The notes below the pieces were generated by a model. That model had not been told where the DNA came from and did not search any database. It worked only from the letters and a program-made list of their open reading frames with translations. Both the position numbers and the translations under genes were made by a program. Shown in pieces: positions 33,901 to 45,000 of a stretch of DNA of 64,000 nt. Origin of the DNA: Blastomussa wellsi. Taxonomy: Eukaryota > Cnidaria > Anthozoa > Scleractinia > Plerogyridae. Location: the NCBI GenBank assembly GCA_947652115.1, contig OX393568.1, positions 24,044,463-24,108,462 on the forward strand. Reading direction: 5' to 3'. Numbering within the stretch: the first letter of the stretch is position 1; the number at the start of each line of letters is the position of its first letter.

Positions 33901-36900
33901 AAAGTAAGAAGAGGCACTGTGAAAGTTAAGAGTGCTGCTAGAAGCTTGAGAACAGACCTCCCAACAGGCTCCAATACAAAAGTATAAAGGATTCAAGTTC
34001 AACAGCAAAAGATAAGAACTACGGAGTATTGAAAGGGTTTTTATCCCAACTGTGGATTCCTTTAACGGGTCAATTTCAGGGTCGCAACACGGTATATTTA
34101 TTCATCACTCATCCTATATTTTAAATCAAAATTTTGATCCCTGATCCCAAAAGTGATGAAAATGTTGATCCCTGATCCCGCAAAAATTTATTGATCCCAC
34201 AAGATTCCATCACAGCACCGCTGATCCCAATCCCACGGGTTGCGATCCAAGATTTTGGGGCTGTGATCCCTGATCTCTACCCCTTTTAAGTCTGTTGATC
34301 CATTGGGTTAGGTACCTGCCATTGTTGGGTATTTGACCCGAGAAAAGTTCTCTGTTATTAAGCTTCCCAGTCAACATATTACTGATAACATCTTTAAACT
34401 TCAGAGAAGTAAGTAAATAAATGCATAGTTAGGTGTCAACTTACATTCCAAAATGCAATAAAATACTTTGTAACTGTTGCCGTGACATAGAGCGTGTAAA
34501 GGATAGCATAAAACAGGAACAGGAGGAAGAACTTGTAGTTTGTGAATCCAACACAGTTATTCACCCATGGACAGTGATGATCCATCTTTAAAATACACCT
34601 GAGATGAAAACGCACAATAACTTTTAATTATTATAAATTTAATATGTTGGATGAACAGGAGTTTCAAAATGTTTTGAAGTAGGTGTCGTCAACTGGAAGA
34701 GTAGGCGGTTGTTATAGGTGAGCTGTCTTGCCGTCTTGTTTTGAAACCCCTGGATGAACGATATGTTTAATAGCTAATTTTCAGAATCAGTTTACGTTTA
34801 GATTTAGTTGGAGCTTCCCAATTTAGTGGTACTTACCGATAACCCTCTGATGGCTATCAATGACACTTAAGAACAACAACAATAACAAAAGCAAGATGAA
34901 TGATTTATTTACTGGTGGTTTGCCACTAGGGTCCATTTAAATGTACATGTGCTGTCATGGAATGTCAATGTAAAATGTGGAGATTTTATGTACAGTACAT
35001 GTAACTTCAGAATTCATCACAGTTCCAGAAGAACATAACATAAAAAATGCCACTGACACATTTTGACTTGACATTGTATGACATATCTTTTAATTTCTAC
35101 AGAGTTGTAGGGGTTGTTTTATTTGATAACTAGTAAGTAAGTTCTAAGTAAAGACTTTATTTAACTAGGGTAAGCACTAAAATAGTATAAAATAGCTGTA
35201 CATGTAATGGACAATAATTTTAGTATTCATTTTCAAATGTTCTGCTGTCAGTACCATTAATTTAATTGGTAATCTATGTCATTTATCTCTGGGATTTTGT
35301 TCCACTTACTTTCTACACATTGAGCAGTGATGGGATCTATCTGGCTTGATAGCTTGACAGATATCACAATATCTAGCAGCTGGTGAAAAGGAACAACAAA
35401 TGGATTAGCCAACTTTAAGCAAATTAATATTACTATAACTTTAAATAAGCAACATAACTTTATATATAATATCATTAGGCACTAAACTTAATATCATACT
35501 GTCAAACAAAAAAAAAACCAAGCCTTTGGTTCTGTTGGCATACAGGATTTTCAGTTTTATTTATAATTGGGGTGAAGAGTGGCTAAATGAAAGGGATTGA
35601 CTGTAAAAATGCATAAGATTATTTAATAAGACTTCCATTAAAAACAAGTGATGCAATAAGATTTTTCCTCACAGAAACAATTCACAATTTTGATACCATC
35701 GAAAAAGACTGATTTCACGAACAACAAGACATGACTAACAGTGGAAGTAAAGGTCGCTGGAGAAGCAAAGTTTCCATGTGCTGATCTCTGTTCTCCTGAA
35801 GCGTTGCAATTAAAAGCTTATGACACAAATCAATACTTCATCGCGTACCTAACAAACCAAGAGAAAAAATTAGTACAGCTAGACCATTAGAGAAGGTAGC
35901 AGATATCTTACCTCCAGATGCAGTCTGTGTAAAGACTGGAAGTTTTCTTGATACCTTTTGTAAAATTTCTTTGGGATCCTACAAACAAATGCCAAAGAAA
36001 CATGTCAGGCGTCTCTTATACACCATGTTAGTAAATGTATGTTAAACAGTATAATGCAAATTAAGAAAAAATAACAAAAGTGGCATGGCAAATACTATGT
36101 ATGGTGCTCAAGGGGAATAGATAAAAGTGTGCCTGGAGTTGCTGTGGCCTGATGGGCAGTCTGGGTCCATGCCCTGCCTGGGTTGCTAGGGCCACTTGGC
36201 TTGTATGCAGACTTTACCCTGAGCTCAAATGTACAAGGAATATGGTGAGCTACGATTGGTCAATTGAAGTTCATTATATCTCCATAAAGCAAAGGCCCCA
36301 GCACAGATGTGGTTTATGCAGTTATAAATGCATGTGGCTTATCTCACAGGTTTGAGTGCACACAGTCGCACAAATGCACTTCCCTTGTGTTCTTAAAAAT
36401 TCTGGCATACGGCAGCATATAATCAATAATGCACTCAAGCACATTAACTACATTAACAGTATGAGGGCAGAGATTGAAGCTGATCATTCCATTTAGGGTT
36501 AAACTGTTTTTTGTCACACCCCCCTCTCCCCTTCCCTACCATTACGTTGATTTCACTATAGTTATAACTCTGAATCAGAAAGAACAAGTCTGCTTTTAAA
36601 TCTAACTTCTGTGTGTAACTGTGCTTACATCGCTTTGTAAAATTACGTTCTTTGTATTTATTTCACACTCAGTCACATACCCCATTATCTAACGCCTCTC
36701 TGTCAGCCCTGGACAAAAAAAACTGCAAAGAAAAGAATAAATTAAGTCACTGAAAGGCCAGTTTCATGCCGAGGAAGGAAGATTCATGTCAGCTTCTTTA
36801 GGTGTCATAAAACCACAAGCAAAACAATTGTGCGCTCTGATCAAGCACCGAAGACACAGACAATCCAGTGAGCTGGACACACAAAGCAAAGGAAAATGTT

Positions 36901-37853
36901 TGTGAGCCAGCCGCAACTGGATTTTGTCTCGCTTGTGATTGGCTGAGAAAGATGCATTTTTTTTAAACAATTGCAGAGCATCATAACACAAAACCAAAGC
37001 AAATTTTGTTTACACTCTAAAAAAGAGAATTGCTATTGGACTTTAATAGTCAAGCACTTCGTTTGGTAATGGCTCACCTCACTACCAACAAACTTGACAC
37101 CAGGAAGGGCAAAACCATAGGAACAAATTAAAATGAGTTTACAGTGCTGCAAATACTTGTTTCCATTAAACTTACCCTTCAGGGAATTTCATATCTTAAA
37201 TACTATTTTTAGCATTTGACTGCATGTTTATTCATTGTAAATAATTATTGCAAATAATCTAAAGAATAACAGATGAATAAGCTAACTGCCAAACCTGCGA
37301 AGGAACAAGGCCGGATGAAGCGCATATCGTCCTCCAGTACGAGATCATCAACATGACAAAGAATGGGTGATACAAAATCAAATACACAGCTGAAATAAAC
37401 CATCACGAATCAAGATTTGTCAATATTTTATGGCGATCAAACGCAAACTTTAAAATCTTCCAGAAAATGTCAAAACACGACGCAACCGGTGCATATCGTT
37501 AATAACCTATGCAGACAAGACAAGAACATTCAGTTATTTACCTCTTTCGATGGACGACTGCACGCTTTCTGAAAGGCAAGGACCAAACGGGTTTAACAAG
37601 ATAAGAGGAAAGCTATTAAACCGGAACGGAGCAAATTTTATCTTTGTAATAATCGCGCATATTACGATTTTCGATTCTGCTCATGGAGTCTGCGATTCAA
37701 AGCTAATAGCGATGGAACAAGTACAAAATCGACCCTCTTACCAAAACAAAGAATCAGTACATAAGCGTAGTAGGACCATACAATTACTGCGTTTATAAAC
37801 AAGACGGGGATCCATTGAAAAGATTTAAAAAGACAAGTTAGGATGGCAGCCAT
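30916..37853 (-). CDS. ZDHHC2/15/20-like: DHHC palmitoyltransferase of the ZDHHC2/15/20 group
   Basis: Nine exons, in gene order: 37742..37853, 37295..37389, 36681..36722, 35912..35978, 35310..35379, 34445..34598, 32544..32673, 31867..31996 and 30916..31192. They total 1,077 nt and 358 residues, with phases consistent throughout. The enzyme transfers palmitate to cysteines on membrane proteins. It has four TM helices: two early (W-I-P-V-L-F-I... and H-P-F-F-V-M-L), two after the catalytic core. The cysteine-rich domain begins R-Y-C-D-I-C and carries D135-H-H-C138, with C138 the acyl-enzyme cysteine, then P-W-V-N-N-C-V-G. The TTxE region reads K-T-T-L-E. The tail after G-D-G-V-H-Y-P has an S-L-L motif like the NPLL region of this group. 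The next upstream in-frame ATG (37871) is an alternative start. Location is probably Golgi or plasma membrane, by family. Which vertebrate paralogue is closest cannot be settled by eye. Confidence 0.93.
31408..31630. repeat. Dispersed repeat, partial copy
   Basis: Begins AACTCATTAATAATTCATCA and contains ATATATCAAACACTCGAGAC and TGTTTGGAAATGTGATGAAA. It matches 52.03-52.31 kb closely but lacks most of one arm of the foldback seen there. It lies in the last intron of the DHHC gene. Confidence 0.65.
32723..33676 (-). mobile_element. Degenerate hAT-like transposon with 6-bp target duplication
   Basis: The ends CAGGGTCCGACAAATA and TATTTGTCGGACCCTG are perfect 16-bp inverted copies, flanked on both sides by ATGAAT. 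Subterminal GGGCAAGTG / CACTTGCCC motifs occur near both ends. The 954-bp element lies in DHHC intron 6 and retains only an N-terminal transposase-like piece. Confidence 0.75.
32852..33292 (-). pseudogene. Transposase-like N-terminal zinc-finger fragment
   Basis: A 146-codon frame inside the transposon with a basic stretch (K-K-R-K-R-N), then [15 protein letters not shown] and A-H-A-K-S-S-N-H. This is the TTF/BED-like zinc-finger arrangement seen at the N-terminus of hAT-type transposases and domesticated relatives. The catalytic and dimerisation domains are absent, so the element cannot encode an active transposase. Confidence 0.6.
34106..34310. repeat. GATCCCTGATCCC irregular repeat
   Basis: TTGATCC(C) recurs about ten times with variable spacing, often as TGATCCCTGATCCC. 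It lies in DHHC intron 6, upstream of the hAT remnant in gene order. Confidence 0.5.
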
Positions 37854-38195
37854 GTTTGAAAATGTTTGCACTCGGCGATCATGCGCAAAAAAATTAATCG
37901 ATCATGACGTCATTGAAATATCGTCAGGGAGGTACGAAAATGTTCTTTTCCCGGCCTTCGATCGCTTCGTTCGCGTTCGCCTCTACCGCTGTGATTAGCG
38001 TTCGCCCACTTTTTCTCCCCACTGACCGAGAGCTACATTCCATTATGGTCCCCAGAGCCGCTTGGTGGACCTGTGCACGGGGCTAGAAACTAACACATCA
38101 AATCCACCAGCCAGTCAAAAAGGGTGTGTTTCTTTAAGAAAATTCAAGATTGGATTCTTAAATCTGAAAACGGATTTTGCGTTTCTTTATTAAAT

Positions 38196-38325
38196 AGATT
38201 AATCCAAGATCACTCGGATCATGGTACATCAAAGGAACTCGGAATAGGAGCTGAAGAATCCACTCTGGGCAAGGATTCTTCGGTTACTTTTATGCAACAT
38301 GATCCGAGTGATAATGGATTAATCT
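38196..38325. repeat. Foldback element with 28-bp arms
   Basis: AGATTAATCCAAGATCACTC continuing GGATCATG pairs with CATGATCCGAGTGATAATGG continuing ATTAATCT. A 162-codon open frame across it has no known features. Confidence 0.55.
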
Positions 38326-38709
38326 GTTATGGGTGGTTCAATTCTACATGTTACCACCCCCCGGGCACACCTCCGCGTATTTGCCATTTTTTCTTATTTA
38401 GCGGTCTATTCCCCACCCCTGGGCACACAGAAAAGACAATTCCCCAGCCCCGGGACTCCTCGTTGACCACAAGTACGTCATTTTGTGTACAAAATGGAGA
38501 TCATATTGATTTCTGTAAAAATATTGCAGAAAAAGACGTTTGTCAAGACCTACACTTTTCTGAAAACGACCGCGAAGTCCCTCGCTTCTCGCGACTTAGC
38601 CACTTGTTATGACAACGTCGTCATTAATGAAGTTGTAAGGGCCAGCTTGTTGCATGTCGATCAACTCACGAACTTGAACGCTTTTCTTAGGCTATATATA
38701 TATATCATG

Positions 38710-38714
38710 AATAG

Positions 38715-38759
<45 letters not shown>

Positions 38760-38945
38760 GTATAACAATATAATTTGGTTTTATCAACTGGGTTGATAAT
38801 GTCAATTGGCCACCGTAAAGAGATTCAATGGCGAGTGACGTTTCGAGCGTTAGCCCTTCGTCGGAGCGACGTCGAAGGGCTAACGCTCGAAACGTCAGCA
38901 ATTGAATCTCTTTACGGTGGCCAATTGACATTATCAACCCAGTTG
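38710..38945. mobile_element. Foldback element, copy B
   Basis: Same family as 21.60 kb but reversed: it begins with the inverted tail (AATAGAGGGGGTAAGTTTCT) and breaks off in the last arm at CCAGTTGA. The palindrome centre carries a deletion that damages the hammerhead-like core on the plus strand. Confidence 0.7.
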
Positions 38946-39309
38946 ACAATTCCCCACCCCGGGCCGAAAGGGTTGGATTTGTCCCGAGGTTTGCCCAGGG
39001 GGGGAGGGGGGCAATGGTTGGATGGTTACTCGTCCCCAGAGCCACCTGTCCCTCTTAGCCGGCTGGACCTGTGCACGAGGAACAAAGTTTATGTAAAGGA
39101 TCATACAGGCTGGAATTTCAGAATGTGGCTGGCTGTTGATTGGGCAGAATAACACAAAGGGAATAGAAAGGATTTGCTCTGACCGTTCAGGAGGCAGCAT
39201 TCAGAGAGCTGCTAGGCTCCTCGCTTTCTCCCCAAGTTTTCGTTACTTATTTTTGTCTACAACTTTCCCTTGGTGTCACTGACTGCCCCGGGGTCTCCAA
39301 TTTTCTGCA

Positions 39310-39442
39310 TAGGCGCACGGGGCCAGGGGGGGCTGCCCTCGCCCGCCCCATATTTTGGGCAACTCATAACTTGGGAGAACTTTATGGGCAAATGGTTCAC
39401 CCCCCCCCCCCCCGGCAACAAATTGCCCGTACGCTTATAGTT
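39310..39442. repeat. Dispersed repeat with CATAGGCG-ACGGG end, second copy
   Basis: Begins GCATAGGCGCACGGGGCC and ends near AATTGCCCGTACGCTTATAG, with poly-C/G tracts between. Related to 14.64 kb. Confidence 0.45.
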
Positions 39443-40547
39443 TTCACGTAAAAATTACCAAGCACAGTTGGCCAATACCCCCAAGGATGGAAAGTGGAGA
39501 AAAGGAGGTTGTATGTACCCTCCCCCCCCCCCCCCAAATTGATCTTCCGCCACAAACAAGTTTATCAGACCAAGGACGATGGTGGTTGCCCCAAAGAAGG
39601 ACCACTGCATTCTGCGACCAGAAAAGGGATTTCGTCTGAAAAAACAAACCAAAAATTGACCTTTGATGTTATAAAACTTTATTTAGCAACAATTCTTATA
39701 AAATCCTCTACAGTACAAAATGGTGATAGAATTAAAAAACACCCAAACAACTCACTTTGCACTCACTTTTAGTTACTCTTTTATATATCAAAACTTCTGA
39801 CAAAACAAAAACAATAAATAACGGGGTCTTCTTATAAATAACGGGTCAGCGGTCATACTAAGACTGCGGCAGGCATATGAGCGTGCCGTTACAAGCAAGA
39901 GGTACCAGGTTTCCTCTCCGCCACGGTAGCGAAGAGAAGAGATGGGCACTCGGGTTACGCTGGTAAAAGATGCTGTCAACATCAGCGAACTACTATCAAG
40001 GGCCCTCGGGGGATTTTATTGTCGAGCCAAGTGAGAATCGGTGTGAATAAAAAAAGGATTTTAACCAACTATCGCTAGGAGATACAATCAAGCCAGTGAC
40101 CTGTTTTGCACCCACCAGTGATAAGCTAATGTGCTCGACTACAACTAGCGTTGCATCTTCACAAAATGCCAACTCCGGTTCTCAAACGCACGAGAAGCGC
40201 TCGGTTTCCAATTCAAAAACTACCAAGCACCCAAAGCCGTCAAGATACTAATCGTAATACCAGCCATAACAAACATGTAAACGTCATCACCTTGCCTTTC
40301 AATTCTAACCTTTCCTGGTACATACCGAAAGCCTTTCGACGACAAAATACCTGAATAAGGATGCTATTCAAAAGCAAAAACGCCATGAAATTTTCTTAAT
40401 TAGAAGCTACTCTTCGTCTTGTCAAACCCGATTCTTTTTGCCCTACCCAAACTTCTCAATATGAACAAAAAAGGCTATTTCCAGAGTTACACCCGCCACT
40501 AAAGAAAAATAGAAAACAGAAAAAGATTACAAAAGGACAGAATAAAC

Positions 40548-40893
40548 TTAAAGGTCATATCCAGTCGTACTGCGCAGTCTCGGGATTTGTTTACATTTCT
40601 GTTTTGAATTCGTTGATACGTTACACTTCGGTAACTGCGTACATGAAGTTTTTGAGTCCGCTATTACCGGTCGTTTCGTTTAGGCGTTCTCGATGAGCTG
40701 AAACGACGGTTTGGGATATCGTCGAGGTTCGTCTGCTGTTTATTATTGTTTTGCAAGGATATCGGACTTTATTAATGAAGAAAAAGGTATGTTTTACCCG
40801 AAATATCATTTTGGTTTGTTTACATTCCATCGTGTGCGACTTGATAAACATTGTAGGCGGAGATTGCGCAGTACGGATTGGAAATGGCCTTAA
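40548..40893. mobile_element. MITE flanked by TTAA
   Basis: TTAA lies at both ends (40548..40551, 40890..40893). The ends AGGTCATATCCAGTCGTACT then GCGCAGT and the inverted ACTGCGCA...GGATTGGAAATGGCCT match with several mismatches. A TTAA duplication suits piggyBac- or Kolobok-type mobilisation. It probably lies in the TMEM131 3' flank. Confidence 0.65.
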
Positions 40894-41172
40894 GTATTCA
40901 TCAATGGCTAAATACAGCCCTATCACACGATAAATTGTCCCAACACAGAAGAAACCAGGAACGGCATTTCATTTGTACAATGCAATTTTTTGCATCCAAG
41001 GGAGGAAAAGGTCAAAGAAGCCCTTGAAAAAAAAAAAAGAAAAAATGGCAGGAATAGAGCCCAAGAGTTCACCTTTTGAGAGCAAAAGCTCGTTAAGAAA
41101 AAGAATATCAAACAAGTGCAACATATCAAATCTTCAAGCCTCTGCACTGTTGAAGATGAGAAGGGCGTTATC

Positions 41173-42077
41173 TTATTCTGAGGTGGGGGACCATGCAGAT
41201 GGAGCACTTGACGGGTTCCAGATGCTGCTTCCAAGGAGAGGATCAAATGTTGGTGTCGATTCTTGGTTCTGCTGTGGCTGCACTGGGTAGGAGACAAACG
41301 TAGGCCCAGGTGACGTTGGCAGAGACTCTGTAGTGGCGGCTGCCCCAAGGTATCCGTTGCCCCACACGTCTGGTGGTGGTGTCCAGCTCACCTCCTGGCT
41401 ACTGAATTCGGGTCCAGCTCCTCCTGCTGCTGCTGCTGCTTGTCCTGACCAGTCTGGCATCTGACTGAACAGCGCATCCACTGCATCTGCCTCAGAACTC
41501 ACAATCTGCCCCGGAGCTCCAGTAGCAGTCGGTGAGTAAATGGCCCATCCATCACTATCCAGAGGGGAGTTCCCCACGTCCCAGATCTCGGCCATAGTCT
41601 TGTTACTGCTCACCACGCCAGCGTTGGTGTTGCTGGCGTCCAGGAAGTTCACCCAATTGTTGGAAAGGCGAGTGTTTTTCCCTGAAAACTGTTCATCTGC
41701 ACCGCGGGAGGAAGAGCTAAAAAGACTGTCAGGGTTGTTGTAGCACTGGTCGTTGCTATTCCACAAAGAGGGATGCACACCAGGGTATGCTACTCTACTC
41801 CGTGTGGCACCACTTTCAGATAGGCCCAAATCACTCAGGTCAAACGGACGAACCTTTTCGTCTCCTTGAGATCCTTGCTTTGTTAAGCCACTACGTGAGA
41901 ATGGCTGACCCTCGGGCAGAGGTGTTCTGCGTGGAGGCAGATATGGAGAGGGTGCTGCAGGTCGTTCTCCAACTGGGCTACGCGGTGACGTGGGGGAGTC
42001 TGGAGGCAAGGCCCAAGGGTTTCGCCTCAGGTTTGACAAACCAAAATCATCACCCGCTTTACCAGACTTCCTCGAAC
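41173..42077 (-). CDS. TMEM131: TMEM131 terminal exon
   Basis: It follows acceptor cccatcttag, encodes 300 residues and ends in TGA/TAA-type stop at the left boundary. The sequence is Pro/Ser/Trp-rich with a short poly-Ala run (A-A-A-A-A) and repeated W-x-P / S-x-W motifs. It ends P-S-A-W-S-P-T-S-E, comparable with the W-S-P-rich end of human TMEM131, the part linked to trafficking partners. Confidence 0.88.
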
Positions 42078-45000
42078 CTAAGATGGGATAGAAAGAGTTT
42101 TGATTAAACGTAATAAAGTTATGTTTTACATGCAAACGCCGCTTTTGGGACAATTGCTTAAAACAGTAACTAATTATTACGGACAATGCACTTTTGCCTC
42201 TTGCCTTAGCCATTTAATAGACACTTAATCATACAGACAAACAGTCACTTTTTTCTCCTATAACCCATTCCTCAAAGCAAACACGTGACGCTATTTGTTG
42301 TGATAACACAGGATCATTCAGTTTGGCTGGGGAGAACGTTAACTATTTTTCTTGATGAAAGTCAAGGCTACAACGGGAATCGAACCAATGATCTCCGTGT
42401 TACCGGTGCGCGGAGCTATGAAGCCTTAATACGTTGGGAGCAGGTCAATTGTAGGTTCTAATATCCCGCAGATGGCTGCTCTCTCTACCCCCCCCCCCCC
42501 CTCCCACCCCCTTGTCGTTTGTTCTTTCCCTCCTTTGTCAACGACAAGGGATGGAAAGAAGAGAGCACCTAAGAACGAGGTTGGAAAGACATTTGAACTG
42601 AAGCCATGAGTTCAATTCCCGTTGATTAGCCTTGAAATCTCTTGCAAGCTAACACATGCAAATGCATAAATAGCTTTCAAACTGCGAGGATCCATTCACT
42701 GATTTCGTCATAAACCCGCAGTTCAAATTCATTTTGTCAGCTAGTAACATTGGAACTGTCCAGCGTAGACTTACCTACTGAGGGCCAAGACGGGCCAGCC
42801 CCACCCTCAACGGGTGCTGACTTGGTGCCCTTGACACGCGGCTTGTTGCTCTTCGCCGTAGGTGGCTTCACCTGCTCCACGCCACTTGAACTGTCGCTGC
42901 TGACAATGCTGCTGTAGCTACTGCTTCGGCTGCTGCCGCTTAACATAGTGGGAGAGGTGGGGGGAGGTGAATCTGACAGAACAGGCGCCAGGGCAGATGT
43001 CTTGTTGTACGCCTTCCTCTTGTTAAGTTCCTGCTCATCAAAGCTGTTCTCCTTCGAGGACGCCTGCATGTTCTTACCTAGAGCTAGTGACATGACAGCG
43101 GCGGCGATGGCATGCGGTGATGTTGGTCCAGGATAGCGTAGTTCGCTTGACTTCCCACTATCAGGGCTGTTAACATCGCTTTGACTTTTGCTAGCGTGTC
43201 CGTTGGTATGACCTTTGGCTGGAACTTCCAAGCTCTTGGGTCGCGCACTCCCGTTCGCCGTTTGCGTTTCTCCTTTCCTCGACTTGATATTTGTATTACG
43301 ACTCTTACTTCTGTCCCTGGAAGTGTCACCTGAGTCGGCCACTGCTGCATTACCAGCAGGCTTAGCCGCACTGCCTTGCTGTAGCTGCTGCTGTTGTTCT
43401 CCGAGATGAACCAGGTGTGCATCAGTTGGTAGACTTCCTTTTCTTGTTCTGTTTGTGTCTTTTGAAGGCCGTTGAATCTTAACCTCGGGCACAGACTTGT
43501 CTGATGATCCATCGCTGCAACTGTCATCTGATAACGCACCTTCCTCGTCCTTACTTTTCACTGTTGTGGTTTCTTTGCTCTTTAATTTCTTATCTTTATC
43601 CTCTCTTTTGCTGATAGCTTTGGTTTTTCGTTTCTGCTTTCCTTTTGGCTCTTTGGAATCTTTTAACTCTCTTTTAGGCACTGACTCGCATTTATTTGGA
43701 ATCACCACACTGATAATCTCATCATTTATACCTTCCGGGGTTGATTTGTTCTTCTCCTCTGCTTTTCTGATCTCTTCAAACACTCTCTGTTCGTTTCTCT
43801 TCTGTTCAGCGACCTTCCGAGTAGTATTTCCCATCGTGTCCGGTGTGCTTTTGACGCGACTGTCAACAGTGGTTCTAGATTTGCCGTCTTTTCCACCAGA
43901 ACACATTTTACTTTCAATGGGAAGGCTAGACGCTCTTGCGACTCGAGATTCCGTGTTGTCCACCGTATTCGACTGCGTCCTTACTGGCGTTTCAGTTCTT
44001 GTATTCCTGTTTCGCGTTCCGCTGTTATCGTGTCGTGTCGTGCTGACCGTGACATTTTTAATGTTATTATTTGTTGGTAAATTATTTGCTAAGCTTGCAG
44101 TAGTCACGCTTTCGCCGTTTGCAGGTCTCTCAGGTGCTACAGGCGTCGTTTCTCTGCTGTTGCTGTCTCGCTGCGGTTCTCTTCTGGTTCTTTTTTGCCC
44201 AACTGTTGGCTCTTCCCTGACGGAAACTCTATAGACACAAGATTAAAAAAATAGAAAACAAAAACAGATTTATTAAATCTTTTATAACACGAGATCATAA
44301 CTGCGAGATATCAACTTTTATTAAAAACTAGCTATGGTATATTGCATTTCCTGAGTTCTGATTGGCAAGGTATATGAGCTCACATACCATTGACATACAA
44401 ATAGGGTACGTGTACGCGTAAAAGAATGCATTTTTCGCAATGTTTGTACAATATTTTTTGGTCGTTTTTAATAAAACAATTATTCCACTCGCGCTTGCTG
44501 GATATTGAGATGGTTAAAGCCAACTCGTTGGCTATCTACCATCTGATATCCAACAAGCGCGAGTGGAATAATTGTTAAATAACTAGGGCTGTGGTATCTG
44601 ACTAGGTGGCTCATAATGGTTTACATATCCCTGTCTTCTGAATTCTATTGCAGCAACACCAATAATGCTGAAGGGTAACTTTTGGGATGAGTGTAGATTT
44701 TGCCAATGAACAAATCGATGTCCATGTTGCATCAAAAGGAGGTCAAAGATGCCCTATATTTAAAATAACTTTAAAACTACTCGGTAAAAGTTTTTGTTTT
44801 TTTACACAATTTTGCTAGGTCGACAAAAGCAATATTTCTGCAAAGTTTTGAAAAGTTCTGTCGATAGATTTCAGAGCTACGTTATTTTTTTCATAAATTT
44901 AAGGTGGTTCTGATCCTATCGACAGAATTTTTTAAAAGTTTGCAAAAATAAGTCGTCTGTCAATTAAACAAAATATATCAACAACAAAAACTTTCGAGTA

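Noticed and set aside
36681..36722. DHHC exon 3 read from the inner acceptor (ccag before GGCTGA)
   Set aside because: That join gives an immediate stop. The acceptor ctttgcag just upstream keeps phase and yields the expected F-x-L-S motif of the family.
38124..38612. 162-codon plus-strand open frame
   Set aside because: It crosses a foldback repeat and other dispersed repeats and shows no protein-like features.
43497..44234. A 245-codon plus-strand open frame
   Set aside because: It is antisense to the TMEM131 tail exon, whose phases and similarity are clear. Serine/lysine-rich codons on one strand often leave the other strand open.
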